In this document: positions 17,160-26,380 of the stretch, one piece after another
Numbering within the stretch: the stretch's first letter is position 1
Layout: each line of letters begins with the position of its first letter
NCBI GenBank assembly: GCA_017940185.1
Contig: JAGAZE010000039.1
Location: 1 to 64,000, forward strand
Direction of reading: 5' to 3'
Origin: Bacteroidaceae bacterium
GTDB lineage: Bacteria > Bacteroidota > Bacteroidia > Bacteroidales > Bacteroidaceae
Length of the DNA: 64,000 bases
Translations under genes and position numbers: made by a program
The notes under the pieces: generated by a model
Told to the model about the DNA's origin: nothing
Databases searched by the model: none
What the model saw: only the letters and a program-made list of their open reading frames with translations

Positions 17160-18626
17160 ATGACTCGTAAAAAGAAACCACTCCCTCTGCTCTCCAACGT
17201 GACCATCACTGACTTTGCTGCTGAGGGTAAGTCGCTTGTCCGCATCGACGACAAGGTGGTGTTTGTCCCCTTTGCCATGCCCGGCGATGTCGTCGACTTG
17301 CAGCTTGTGCGTCAGCGTCGTGCTTACAGTGAAGCACGCGTGGTGCGCTATGTGGCCTACAGCGCCGACCGCATAGCTCCGCGTTGTGCCCATTTTGGTG
17401 TGTGTGGCGGTTGCAAGTGGCAGATGGTGCCCTATGCCATGCAGTTGCAGATGAAGCAGCAGCAGGTGGAGGAGCAGCTCAGGCGCATAGGGCATGTGGA
17501 ACTGCCCCCCACAAGCCCCATACTGGGCAGTGAGGAGCAGTATGAGTATCGTAACAAGCTGGAGTTTGGCTGTTCCAATAAGCAGTGGCTTACCGCTGAG
17601 CAGATAGCGCAACGGCGTGAGGAAGAACAACAGATGTCGCAGGATGCCGCGCCTGTGCAACGAGCCGATCGGGCCAACGTGATAGGCTTTCACATCACGG
17701 GTGTGTTCGACAAAATATTGCCCATTGAGCAATGCCACCTCATGCCACCGCTGCATAATGAGTTGCGCAATGCCATAGCCGCACTGGCCAACGACATGGA
17801 GATGTCCTTCTACGACGCCCGAGCACAGCAAGGACTGCTGCGCGACATCATCGTGCGCCACACCAACACCGACGAGTGGATGCTGATAGTGCAATTCTGT
17901 ATGTACACTGACGAAGAACAATGCTTGGCTATGGAGCTGCTGAGAAAGGTGAAGGCACAGTTTCCGCAACTCACATCGATACTCTATGTCAACAATACGA
18001 AGTGTAACGACACCTTCAACGACCTGGAGGTGCATACCTTTTATGGCAACTACACCATCACTGCAACGATGGAAGACCTGACGTTTCGCGTAGGACCCAA
18101 GTCGTTTTATCAAACCAATAGTGCGCAGGCCTACATGCTCTACAGCACGGTGCGACGGCTGGCCAATCTCACAGGCAACGAGACCGTGTATGACCTCTAC
18201 ACCGGCACCGGCACCATTGCACTCTTTGTGGCACGCCATGCAGCCAAGGTGGTGGGTATAGAGTATGTGGAAGAAGCCATCGCCGATGCTAAGGCCAATG
18301 CCAAAGTCAACGGAATCGACAATGTGTCGTTTTTTGCCGGCGATATGAAAGATATGCTCACTGCCGACTTCATTGCCCGGCACGGCACACCCGACCTGAT
18401 CATCACCGACCCCCCGCGTGCCGGCATGCATCCCGATGTGGTGAAGACTTTGCTGTACACAGCGCCCCAGCGCATCGTATATGTGAGCTGCAATCCTGCC
18501 ACACAGGCGCGCGACTTGGCAATGCTCGACGACTTGTACCGCGTGGAGGTGGTACAACCTGTCGACATGTTTCCCCATACACCGCATGTGGAGAATGTGG
18601 TGTTGCTCGTGAAACGCGACTCATGA
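17160..18626 (+). CDS. rlmD: 23S rRNA (uracil-5-)-methyltransferase, RlmD/RumA family
   Basis: A 488-residue SAM-dependent RNA m5U methyltransferase. A TRAM domain covers about residues 8-65. Cys76, Cys82 and Cys85 (CAHFGVCGGCKWQ) fit three ligands of the 4Fe-4S cluster. SAM-binding DLYTGTGTIALF, the TDPPRAGMHPDVV loop, and the catalytic Cys444 in YVSCNPAT complete the family set. In other bacteria this enzyme methylates a single uridine of 23S rRNA; in Bacteroidetes the exact site is not known from sequence. The frame is open further upstream to 16794, but ATG 17160 gives the normal N-terminus and lies after the promoter at 17086. Confidence 0.92.
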   Translation: MTRKKKPLPLLSNVTITDFAAEGKSLVRIDDKVVFVPFAMPGDVVDLQLVRQRRAYSEARVVRYVAYSADRIAPRCAHFGVCGGCKWQMVPYAMQLQMKQQQVEEQLRRIGHVELPPTSPILGSEEQYEYRNKLEFGCSNKQWLTAEQIAQRREEEQQMSQDAAPVQRADRANVIGFHITGVFDKILPIEQCHLMPPLHNELRNAIAALANDMEMSFYDARAQQGLLRDIIVRHTNTDEWMLIVQFCMYTDEEQCLAMELLRKVKAQFPQLTSILYVNNTKCNDTFNDLEVHTFYGNYTITATMEDLTFRVGPKSFYQTNSAQAYMLYSTVRRLANLTGNETVYDLYTGTGTIALFVARHAAKVVGIEYVEEAIADAKANAKVNGIDNVSFFAGDMKDMLTADFIARHGTPDLIITDPPRAGMHPDVVKTLLYTAPQRIVYVSCNPATQARDLAMLDDLYRVEVVQPVDMFPHTPHVENVVLLVKRDS

Positions 18627-18662
18627 CCCCCGCATACACCCTATAGCACACTCACCCAGCGT

Positions 18663-20234
18663 ATGATTGCCGACTATTCACTTCGCCTTCTCCCCCCCGA
18701 TGCTGCCGACTTGAGCCGTTTGCGCCAAGTGCTCAGGCAGGAGAAGGGCATCGATCCGCAGCGCATTACCCATTTACAAGTGGTGCGTCGCAGCATTGAT
18801 GCCCGTCAGCGCACGGTGTATGTCAACCTGTTGGTGCGTGTGTATGTTGACGAAGCTCCACCAGCGCAGCTTTTTCCCCCCATTGTCTATCGTGATGTCG
18901 AAGCCAGTGCCCCTGCCGCCGTAGTGGTGGGTGCGGGTCCTGCTGGCCTTTTTGCCGCCCTGCGGCTGTTGCAGCTCGGCGTGCGCCCCATTGTGCTTGA
19001 GCGTGGCAAGGATGTGCACGAAAGGCGGCGCGACATTGCCTCACTGTGCAGAAACGGTGAGGTGAAATCCAACAGCAACTACTGCTTCGGCGAGGGCGGA
19101 GCAGGTGCCTTCTCCGATGGCAAGCTTTACACACGCTCCAAGAAACGCGGTAGTGTGGAGCGCGTGTTGCAGGTGCTGTGCCAGCATGGTGCACAGACCG
19201 ACATCTTGGCCGATGTACATCCACACATTGGTTCCGACCGCTTGCCACGCGTAATCGAAAACATGCGCCACACCATCGTGACACATGGTGGTGAGGTGCA
19301 CTTCTCCACGCTCATGACGCGTCTGCTGCTGAGTGGCGATGGCGTGGTGGGTGTGGAGGCGCATGATATGGTCACCGACACGTTGCACGAGTTTCGTGGT
19401 GCCGTAGTGCTCGCTACGGGGCACTCCGCACGCGATGTCTATCGCTACCTCGCTGCGCAGCGCATAGAGATGGAGGCAAAAGGGATTGCTGTGGGCGTGC
19501 GCCTTGAGCATCCCGCAGCACTCATCGACCGCCTTCAGTATCACCTGCGTGGATCACGTCCGGCCTGCTTACCCACAGCGGAGTATTCCTTTGTACAACA
19601 GGTAGGTGGGCGCGGCGTCTACTCGTTCTGCATGTGTCCTGGCGGCGTGGTCATTCCTTCCGCTACTGCCAATGAAGAGGTGGTGGTCAATGGCATGAGC
19701 AACAGCGGGCGCACAGGGCGTTGGAGCAATAGTGGCATGGTGGTGGAGGTACGTGCCGACGATGTGGAGGGTACTGATGTGTTGCGTGTGTTGCGCTGGC
19801 AGCAGCAGTTGGAGCAGATGTGCAAGCAACAGGGTGGTAGAGGGCAGCGTGCCCCGGCACAGCGTATGGCCGACTTTGTGAATGGGCGTCTTAGTGCTTC
19901 GCTGCCTTCGTCGTCGTATGTGCCTGGATTGGTGGGCAGTCCGCTCCATTTTTGGCTTCCTGAGTGCATTGGCAGCCGTCTGCGCGAGGGATTCCGCCAC
20001 TTCGGTGCTCAGCGCCATGGTTTTCTCACCAACGAAGCTATAGTAATAGGCGTGGAGACACGCACCTCTTCGCCCGTGCGCATCGTGCGCCATGCCGACA
20101 GCTTGCAGCATTTGCGCATCAAGGGACTCTACCCCTGTGGCGAGGGAGCAGGTTATGCAGGCGGTATCGTCTCGGCAGCCATCGACGGAGAACGATGTGC
20201 AGAGAGATTGGCAGAACAGATAATCAACAAATGA
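18663..20234 (+). CDS. FAD-dependent dehydrogenase (COG2509-type)
   Basis: A 523-residue flavoprotein. After an 85-residue N-terminal domain comes the FAD-binding GAGPAG at residues 90-95, with ERGKDVHERRRD for the ribose. Further hallmarks are NYCFGEGGAGAFSDGKLYTRSK, the ATGHSARDVY motif, YSFCMCPGGVV and the C-terminal GLYPCGEGAGYAGGI. These fit the widespread uncharacterised FAD dehydrogenase family. The substrate is unknown. It begins 36 bp after rlmD and its stop codon is the edge of a large inverted repeat. Confidence 0.9.
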   Translation: MIADYSLRLLPPDAADLSRLRQVLRQEKGIDPQRITHLQVVRRSIDARQRTVYVNLLVRVYVDEAPPAQLFPPIVYRDVEASAPAAVVVGAGPAGLFAALRLLQLGVRPIVLERGKDVHERRRDIASLCRNGEVKSNSNYCFGEGGAGAFSDGKLYTRSKKRGSVERVLQVLCQHGAQTDILADVHPHIGSDRLPRVIENMRHTIVTHGGEVHFSTLMTRLLLSGDGVVGVEAHDMVTDTLHEFRGAVVLATGHSARDVYRYLAAQRIEMEAKGIAVGVRLEHPAALIDRLQYHLRGSRPACLPTAEYSFVQQVGGRGVYSFCMCPGGVVIPSATANEEVVVNGMSNSGRTGRWSNSGMVVEVRADDVEGTDVLRVLRWQQQLEQMCKQQGGRGQRAPAQRMADFVNGRLSASLPSSSYVPGLVGSPLHFWLPECIGSRLREGFRHFGAQRHGFLTNEAIVIGVETRTSSPVRIVRHADSLQHLRIKGLYPCGEGAGYAGGIVSAAIDGERCAERLAEQIINK

Positions 20235-20313
20235 CAATTGACAATCGGCAAATGGCTGGTGCCTGAGTAGTCAAAATATCGCTGGTGCCAGCCATTTGCC
20301 GATTGTCAATTGT
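20234..20313. repeat. 26-bp perfect inverted repeat between two convergent genes
   Basis: Two 26-bp arms, 20234-20259 and 20288-20313, are exact reverse complements around a 28-nt loop (outer end ACAATTGACAATCGG). The left arm begins at the last base of the FAD dehydrogenase stop codon; menA ends at 20328 on the other strand. It can act as a bidirectional terminator, although it lacks a long T tract. Its arms look like a dispersed repeat unit rather than a plain terminator. Confidence 0.85.
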
Positions 20314-20327
20314 TATTCTTTCCTCTC

Positions 20328-21227
20328 TCAGTCTATAAGCAGTCCTGCGATGATAGTTATGCCATAGACGAGCATGTTGCGCGAGTTTTCGCCCAAGATG
20401 CTGTTGAGCGCCTTGCCGCTTCCTATCTTTTTCATGCGGTGGTAGGTGGCAATGTGCATGAGAAGGTAGAGTAGTGGTAGCGTCAGTGTACACCAACGCT
20501 GATGCGATATGCAATGCCCTGCTGTGCACCCCCATGCCAATAATGGCAGCGTTAGGTAAAGGCGCTCTGACCATTGCAGTCCGATGCGCACCACCAGTGT
20601 GCGCTTGCCACAACGGCGGTCGGTGGGGTAGTCGCGGTAGTTGTTCACCACCAGCAGTGTGTCGACCACCAAACCGCAGGCAATGCTGAAGAGTAGTGTG
20701 TGAAGGGGCAGTGAATTGGTTTGCAGCAGATAGCTGACGCAAACGGGTATGATGCCGAAACCCAGCAATACGAGCACGTCGCCCAAGGCATGGCGTGCTC
20801 CGCCCAGTGTGTAGAAGAAGCAGAGTGCCATGCAGCCCGCGCCTATTGCCAGCATGCTCCATCCACCATAGACGATGAGGGGCAGCCCCACGGCGCTAGC
20901 CAGCAAGGCGACGAATGCTATAGCCCAACGCATGGCGCGTGCCGATACCCATCCCTGGGCGCAGGCACGGCGTGGACCCAGACGGTGCGCATCGTCGGTA
21001 CCATCAAGGAAGTCAAAGTAGTCGTTCACAAAATTGGCAAGCACCTGCATGGTCAAGGCAAAGAGCAGGCAGAGCACTGCTGGTATCCAACGCAACATCC
21101 CACTGTCGGCAAATGCCAAAGCTAATGCCACCAACACGGGCATGGCAGCACCCGACAGCGTCTTTGGGCGCGAAGCCAGCAACCAAGCGCGCACGCTGTT
21201 GCGGCGAATGGAAGTGTAGGGTTTCAT
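20328..21227 (-). CDS. menA: 1,4-dihydroxy-2-naphthoate polyprenyltransferase
   Basis: A 299-residue UbiA-family membrane prenyltransferase with about nine spans. It attaches the isoprenoid tail to 1,4-dihydroxy-2-naphthoate in menaquinone synthesis, the electron carrier for fumarate respiration in these anaerobes. The first Asp-rich motif NDYFDFLDGTD is at residues 68-78 and the second is NNYRDYPTDRRCGKRTL. The start fits MenA (RAWLLASRPKTLSGAAMPVLV). A TTCCTTTG element on this strand at 21233-21240 would place the transcript start almost at the ATG. No other men gene lies in the window. Confidence 0.95.
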   Translation of the reverse strand: MKPYTSIRRNSVRAWLLASRPKTLSGAAMPVLVALALAFADSGMLRWIPAVLCLLFALTMQVLANFVNDYFDFLDGTDDAHRLGPRRACAQGWVSARAMRWAIAFVALLASAVGLPLIVYGGWSMLAIGAGCMALCFFYTLGGARHALGDVLVLLGFGIIPVCVSYLLQTNSLPLHTLLFSIACGLVVDTLLVVNNYRDYPTDRRCGKRTLVVRIGLQWSERLYLTLPLLAWGCTAGHCISHQRWCTLTLPLLYLLMHIATYHRMKKIGSGKALNSILGENSRNMLVYGITIIAGLLID

Positions 21228-21266
21228 GACTGCAAAGGAACGACATTTTCTTTTTCTCTCCCACTT

Positions 21267-21297
21267 TTTGTCTTCTGAAATAATAATGTTATATTTG
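21267..21297 (+). promoter_or_regulatory. Promoter (-33 and -7) for the HD-domain gene
   Basis: TTTG at 21267-21270 and TATATTTG at 21290-21297 with 19 bp between them, a close match to the Bacteroidetes sigma-A type promoter. It lies 40 bp before the ATG at 21338 and diverges from menA. Confidence 0.75.
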
Positions 21298-21337
21298 CAT
21301 CACCCCTTTATCTACTCGAACTTCTCTGCCCATTCCT

Positions 21338-22000
21338 ATGCCCACCACCCACACTGTCAACTTGGAATTGATGACCTTTGTAGAGCGTGAGATATTGCCG
21401 CGCTACAATGCTTTCGATCGTGCTCATAACCTTACGCATGCCCTGAGCGTGATACGTCGTTCGCTAGCTCTGGCCCGAGCAAAGGGCGTCGACAGCAATA
21501 TGGCCTATGTGGTGGCTGCCTATCACGACCTCGGCATGGAAGGGCCGCGTGCGATTCACCATCTCACCAGTGGTAAGATATTGGCTTCCGACCAGCGCTT
21601 GCACCGATGGTTCAGCCCACAACAGATAGACATGATGCGTCAGGCCGTGGAAGACCATCGCGCCTCGGCATCGCACAAACCGCGCAACGTGTTTGGACTC
21701 ATCGTGGCAGAGGCCGACCGCGACCTGTCGCCCGACGTGGTGTGCCGACGTATCGTGGAATATGGCATCGACCACTATCCGGAGAAGACTGAAGAAGAAC
21801 ACTTTGAGCGCTTTGCCGACCATCTGAAAAATAAATATGGTCCCAATGGCTATATTCGTCTGTGGGTGCGCGATAAGGTGAACGATGCCCATCTGGCTGA
21901 ACTGCGGGCGCTTATGGCCGACAGCGAACGCCTGAGGGAAACATTCAACAGCCTGTGGGCACAATTACACAACGACAATACATCATCACAATCATCATGA
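21338..22000 (+). CDS. HD-domain phosphohydrolase family protein
   Basis: A 220-residue protein of the HD superfamily. The metal site is visible as DRAHNLTH (His30, His34), AYHDLG (His63, Asp64), and a later EADRDL (Asp near 130). HD enzymes hydrolyse phosphate esters of nucleotides or signalling nucleotides; the substrate here is unknown and there is no partner domain such as GGDEF or RelA. The stop codon overlaps the ATG of the next gene (ATGA at 21997-22000), so the two are probably one operon. Confidence 0.85.
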   Translation: MPTTHTVNLELMTFVEREILPRYNAFDRAHNLTHALSVIRRSLALARAKGVDSNMAYVVAAYHDLGMEGPRAIHHLTSGKILASDQRLHRWFSPQQIDMMRQAVEDHRASASHKPRNVFGLIVAEADRDLSPDVVCRRIVEYGIDHYPEKTEEEHFERFADHLKNKYGPNGYIRLWVRDKVNDAHLAELRALMADSERLRETFNSLWAQLHNDNTSSQSS

Positions 22001-23379
22001 AATCCTTCTTCCTCACTCTCATCGCCTTATGCACTATCGGTGTAGTGCAGGCACAGCGTTTCACGGACAATCCCGCTGAATTGTTCTACAAAAAATGGAG
22101 CATTGGAAAAATTGATAAGATGCTCCAAAGTAAGCATCTCACTTCGCCCTGTGTGGAAGTATGGAAACAGGGCATTGACTGCTCGGAGGCTGCCTTACCC
22201 TATCCTCTCACCCCTGCATGGCTGCTTGAGGCGCACGACCTGAGCGAGGTGTGGGTAGGCGATAACTATCTGGGCTTTAGCCGAGCCAACTATCAGCGTA
22301 TTACTTTTGCTATAGAGAGGGCGGAGAAGGTGGCGCTCGACGAGTATCGCCTGCGTGGTACTGTGCGCATGTCGGGCATGCAGCGCCCCATGGAGGGTAC
22401 GCTACGCATCGTGGCTGTGCAACAGCGCGGAGGTGATGATTGCGAGGAAGCGAGCGAAGAGCAGATATACGACATCTTCGGAGCATACACCATTAGTATA
22501 TATAGCACCTACGGCGACAGCCACGGCACACAAAAAGGCGTGTTTTACAGTTCGGTATACGAACTCGACGACATGGTGGAGCTCAACGATCTGGGCGGAT
22601 ACTGCGATGGATGGAACAACAATCAGTTTCGCGGATGGGTGGTAGATGAAAAGAATAAGGCCAGCGACAAGGTGAACTTCGGTCTGGGTCGCATACCCGA
22701 TAGCGGCGATCTTGACGTGGGCGTGGGTGAGTTTTTCCCCGACGAGAAATATTATGCCTATGGTTGGGCAGAGTATACGGAGGAACTTAGGGCCGAGAGG
22801 GACAATTACAGCGACGACTATGAAGAACTCCATGGCGAAGGCACACTAAACGATGGCACAAGATGGCTCAAAGTGTTCCGTCTGCTGCCACAAAAGGATG
22901 GTTCGCAAAAGATGAATGTGACCGTCATCTTCATGCGGGACGGAAAGCTTGTGCGCTCCTTCCGCCCTAAGGTCGACGATGTGTTTGTGCCGATGCAAAG
23001 CACGTGGAATGAGGTGGGCAATGTGTCGATGGAGGATGTAGACTTTGACGGTCATGCCGACGTGGTAATCAGCCTCGGTGCCGGCAACATGCGCCTCGAC
23101 ATGCACTATGCGTGCTATCTCTACGAACCCACTACGGGGCGCTACAAGTATGTGCCTCAGTATCAAGCATTGCCCAATGCCAACCCTGATGCTACACAAC
23201 GACTGGTGCACACCCATGAGTCAGCCGCTAACGACGCTACGGAGTTCGTCAGCTGGCGGTGGGATGAGCATCGGCTGGTACCAACCACGCGCACCGTGCT
23301 GCAATGGAAAGAGGGGAAGGAGATAGAAACATGCTATGACTATGATGCAGCTACTGAAGAATGGATACTACGGCAGTGA
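21997..23379 (+). CDS. Secreted protein of unknown function with a Ca-loop-like motif
   Basis: A 460-residue protein with a clear signal peptide (MKSFFLTLIALCTIGVVQAQ). No family is recognised with confidence. Near residue 360 it has DVDFDGHADVVISLG, a DxDxDGxxD loop like those of FG-GAP or other calcium-binding extracellular repeats. The rest is mixed beta-rich sequence with many aromatic residues. ATG 21997 is chosen over the upstream in-frame start at 21955 because it begins the signal peptide and overlaps the HD gene stop (ATGA). Confidence 0.8.
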   Translation: MKSFFLTLIALCTIGVVQAQRFTDNPAELFYKKWSIGKIDKMLQSKHLTSPCVEVWKQGIDCSEAALPYPLTPAWLLEAHDLSEVWVGDNYLGFSRANYQRITFAIERAEKVALDEYRLRGTVRMSGMQRPMEGTLRIVAVQQRGGDDCEEASEEQIYDIFGAYTISIYSTYGDSHGTQKGVFYSSVYELDDMVELNDLGGYCDGWNNNQFRGWVVDEKNKASDKVNFGLGRIPDSGDLDVGVGEFFPDEKYYAYGWAEYTEELRAERDNYSDDYEELHGEGTLNDGTRWLKVFRLLPQKDGSQKMNVTVIFMRDGKLVRSFRPKVDDVFVPMQSTWNEVGNVSMEDVDFDGHADVVISLGAGNMRLDMHYACYLYEPTTGRYKYVPQYQALPNANPDATQRLVHTHESAANDATEFVSWRWDEHRLVPTTRTVLQWKEGKEIETCYDYDAATEEWILRQ

Positions 23380-23406
23380 TGTTTGGACGACGTTGATAAA
23401 GTAAAA

Positions 23407-23462
23407 TCGACGATTTTGGTCACCAATGTCGACGATTTTGGTCACCAATGTCGACGATTTTG
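23407..23462. repeat. Tandem repeat, 22-bp unit, about 2.5 copies
   Basis: The unit TCGACGATTTTGGTCACCAA plus TG occurs at 23407-23428 and 23429-23450 without a change, then its first 12 bases at 23451-23462. It lies 27 bp after the secreted-protein gene in the 255-bp gap before clpC. Confidence 0.9.
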
Positions 23463-23500
23463 CATCGTGAAGAGACAACATTTGGCAAGCCTCAGTAGTA

Positions 23501-23553
23501 CAAGCGGTATTGAAGAGTGCCCAAGCGGTATTGAAGAGTGTCCAAGCGGTATA
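23501..23553. repeat. Tandem repeat, 21-bp unit, about 2.5 copies
   Basis: A unit beginning CAAGCGGTATTGAAGAGTG occurs at 23501-23521 and 23522-23542 with one change, then 11 bases of a third copy at 23543-23553. It is unrelated in sequence to the 22-bp repeat just upstream. Confidence 0.9.
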
Positions 23554-23558
23554 GGAAA

Positions 23559-23592
23559 GAAGTGAGACGCAGCTATTGCTACGTCTCACTTC
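23559..23592. terminator. Hairpin between converging genes
   Basis: An 11-bp stem (GAAGTGAGACG at 23559-23569 with CGTCTCACTTC at 23582-23592) around a 12-nt loop that can add a small inner AGC/GCT stem. There is no T tract. It sits 42 bp from the end of the minus-strand clpC gene and may end transcripts from both sides. Confidence 0.55.
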
Positions 23593-23634
23593 CTATGTGT
23601 ATGTTGTAATGACGGGCGGTGCTACGCTACGCAC

Positions 23635-26208
23635 TTAGTCTGCTTTCTTTTCTGCTGTTGGTTCTGCGGCATTGGCAGAGTCTTGTTGTGGCTGGGGTAT
23701 CTGTGCTTTCACCACCAAGTCCTCCTTGTCTTTAGCCTTTTCAATGACGAGTGAGGTGACTAGGTTGTCCTCGTTGTTGAGTATGAAGTCGCAGATGTTG
23801 TCTTCTATATACTGCTGCACGGCGCGTTTTAGCGGTCGTGCACCAAACTGTAGGTCATATCCCTTGCTTGCCACGAAGTCAACCGCCTCATCGGTTACGC
23901 TGATGGAGTAGCCTATGCTGTTCATGCGCTGTGTAAGCTGAGCTATCTCAATGTGTGCAATACTGCGGATAGCCTGTTCGTCGAGTTGGTCGAAGGTGAT
24001 GATGTCGTCGAGACGGTTGAGGAACTCGGGTGCAAATTGTCGGCTGAGGCTCTTCTGTATCACCTGTCGTGCATGCGCTTTGTCGGCATCGTTGAGAATG
24101 TTGAGACCATTGCCGGCATTGAAGCCCACGCCCCGTCCAAACTCCTTGAGTTGCCGCGTGCCGGCATTGGAGGTGAGGATGATGATGGTGTTGCGGAAGT
24201 CTACCTTTCGTCCGTTGCCATCTGTGAGTCGACCTTCGTCGAGCACTTGCAGCAGCAGGTTGAACACATTGTGGTGTGCTTTCTCAATTTCGTCGAGCAG
24301 CACGATGGCATAGGGCTTGCGCCGCACTTGTTCGGTGAGCTGTCCGCCCTCTTCGTAGCCCACGTATCCCGGAGGTGCACCTATGAGACGCGACACATTG
24401 AAACTCTCGGTGTATTCGCTCATGTCGATGCGTATGATATCGTCGGAAGAACCGAAGAGATGCTGTGCCAGCTGTTTGGCAAGATAGGTTTTTCCCACGC
24501 CCGTAGGGCCTAGGAACATGAACACTCCTATGGGATGGTTCGGCTGTCGCAGTCCGATGCGGTTGCGCTGTATGGCCTTCACCAGTTTGTCGATGGCTGC
24601 ATCTTGTGCTATAACTGCCTGCTTGAGTGCTGCCGGCATATTGCGCAGGCGCTGCTGCTCGCTCTCTTCCATGCTCTTCACGGGCACGCCTGTCATAATG
24701 GACAGTACGTCGGCCACGTCGGCTGCTGTCACGTCGGGGCGCTGCTCGCCGGTGTCCTGTCGGGCTTCGTCGGTGAGTTGCTGGATTTGCTTCTGCAGCT
24801 GCTGTTGTAAGTCGCGGTAGGCAGCCGCCTGCTCAAAGTCCTGCTTCTGCACAGCTTCAATCTTGTGCTGTCGTGCCTCTTCCATCTGCTGTTGCAATTC
24901 CTTGATGCCCTCGGGCAGGTGAGCATGCTGCAGGTGCACCTTGGCTCCAGCCTCGTCGAGCGCGTCAATGGCCTTGTCGGGGAAGGCGCGGTCGGTCACA
25001 TAGCGAGCGGTGAGGCTGACGCAGGCCTCCAGCGCGGCGTCGGTATAGTTCACGCGATGGAAGTCGGCATAGTGCCCTTTGATGTTGTGGAGAATGTGGA
25101 GTGTCTCTTCATTGTCGGTGGGCTCCACTATCACCTTTTGGAAGCGGCGTTCCAAGGCGCCGTCTTTCTCTATGCTGTTGCGATATTCGTCGAGCGTCGT
25201 TGCCCCGATGCACTGTATGACGCCTCGCGCCAGGGCGGGCTTCAGTATGTTGGCTGCATCCATGGACCCTGGTGTGGAACCCGCGCCTATCATGGTGTGT
25301 ATCTCGTCGATGAAGACGATGATGTCGGGTTGCTGCTCCAGTTCTTTGATGAGTGCCTTGATGCGCTCTTCAAACTGTCCGCGGTATTTCGTGCCAGCCA
25401 CCACCGATGTGAGGTCAAGGTTTACGAGTCGCTTGTCGTAGAGCAGTGGCGATGTCTCCTTTCGTGCGATGAGTTGTGCCAATCCTTCTACGATGGCACT
25501 CTTGCCCACGCCAGGTTCTCCGATGATGACTGGGTTGTTTTTCTTCCTGCGGCACAATATTTCTATCACGCGTTGTATTTGCTTCTCTCGTCCCACCACA
25601 GGGTCGAGTTTTCCCTCGCGTGCTGCCCTGGTGAGGTCGTAGGAGAAGTTGTCGAGCACTGGCGTCTTGCTCTTCTCGGAATTGTTGTCGGTAGTGGTTG
25701 TTCGCGTTTCACTGGGTGTCTCCTCCTCCTCGTCCTCGTCGGGCAGTCCTATGCCGTTGGTGGGTGTGTTGGCGGGTGTCTGCAGCATGGCGAGGGTGTT
25801 GTCGTAGTCCATGTTGAGATGGTTGAGCACTAGTTTGGCTCCATTGTCGGCTTTATCGTGCAGTATGGCCAGCAGCAGGTGCTGCGTGTCGATTACTGCT
25901 GCGTGCTGCTTGCGCGCTTCAAGTACAGCAAGCATGAGAATGTTGGTGGCAGCGTCGTCAAGTTGCATGTCGCTCACAGGCTGCATCGTGTCGGCACCGC
26001 CAACGTGAATGCGACTGTCGATACCCTGACGCACTTGTTGCTCATCTACGCTTAGGCGACGCAGCACTTCATGAAGGGCGCACTTCTTGTGCCGCAGCAT
26101 GCCCAGCAGTATGTGTTCGGGCTGCACATACGATGAAGCAGTGCGCCGTGCCTCCTCACGACTATAGACAAGAATAGTGGAAACTTCCTGGCTGAATGTA
26201 TTGTTCAT
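23635..26208 (-). CDS. clpC: ClpC-type ATP-dependent Clp protease ATP-binding subunit
   Basis: An 857-residue Hsp100 unfoldase. It has an N-terminal Clp repeat domain (residues 1-145), an acidic Thr/Glu linker (155-182), and two AAA+ domains with Walker A at 230-237 (GEPGVGKS) and 566-573 (GPTGVGKT) and Walker B FIDEIH near 298-303. A short coiled region (about 432-475) includes an UVR-like [13 protein letters not shown]. The short middle region separates it from ClpB and favours ClpC, which feeds ClpP. A family-typical IGF/VGF ClpP loop was not confirmed. The last ~35 residues are low-complexity. It stands alone on the minus strand. Confidence 0.9.
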   Translation of the reverse strand: MNNTFSQEVSTILVYSREEARRTASSYVQPEHILLGMLRHKKCALHEVLRRLSVDEQQVRQGIDSRIHVGGADTMQPVSDMQLDDAATNILMLAVLEARKQHAAVIDTQHLLLAILHDKADNGAKLVLNHLNMDYDNTLAMLQTPANTPTNGIGLPDEDEEEETPSETRTTTTDNNSEKSKTPVLDNFSYDLTRAAREGKLDPVVGREKQIQRVIEILCRRKKNNPVIIGEPGVGKSAIVEGLAQLIARKETSPLLYDKRLVNLDLTSVVAGTKYRGQFEERIKALIKELEQQPDIIVFIDEIHTMIGAGSTPGSMDAANILKPALARGVIQCIGATTLDEYRNSIEKDGALERRFQKVIVEPTDNEETLHILHNIKGHYADFHRVNYTDAALEACVSLTARYVTDRAFPDKAIDALDEAGAKVHLQHAHLPEGIKELQQQMEEARQHKIEAVQKQDFEQAAAYRDLQQQLQKQIQQLTDEARQDTGEQRPDVTAADVADVLSIMTGVPVKSMEESEQQRLRNMPAALKQAVIAQDAAIDKLVKAIQRNRIGLRQPNHPIGVFMFLGPTGVGKTYLAKQLAQHLFGSSDDIIRIDMSEYTESFNVSRLIGAPPGYVGYEEGGQLTEQVRRKPYAIVLLDEIEKAHHNVFNLLLQVLDEGRLTDGNGRKVDFRNTIIILTSNAGTRQLKEFGRGVGFNAGNGLNILNDADKAHARQVIQKSLSRQFAPEFLNRLDDIITFDQLDEQAIRSIAHIEIAQLTQRMNSIGYSISVTDEAVDFVASKGYDLQFGARPLKRAVQQYIEDNICDFILNNEDNLVTSLVIEKAKDKEDLVVKAQIPQPQQDSANAAEPTAEKKAD

Positions 26209-26380
26209 ATTTGAAATATCGTGTGAAATAGTGATTGTGCGCTTATGTTATAGCAAACGTTGTGCCAAAATCTATGCGGTATATTGAAAACCATAGCGTA
26301 TACAATAAAAAAACGTAGAAGTCGTTATCTTATTATATAAATCGGGAATATCAATTCCGCTTACTTTTCCATTGCGACGC

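Noticed and set aside
17133..18587. 484-residue open frame opposite rlmD
   Set aside because: rlmD has full family motifs on the other strand; the antisense frame is open because of its codon bias and shows no domain.
24865..25833. 322-residue open frame opposite clpC
   Set aside because: Shadow of a gene with complete AAA+ motifs.
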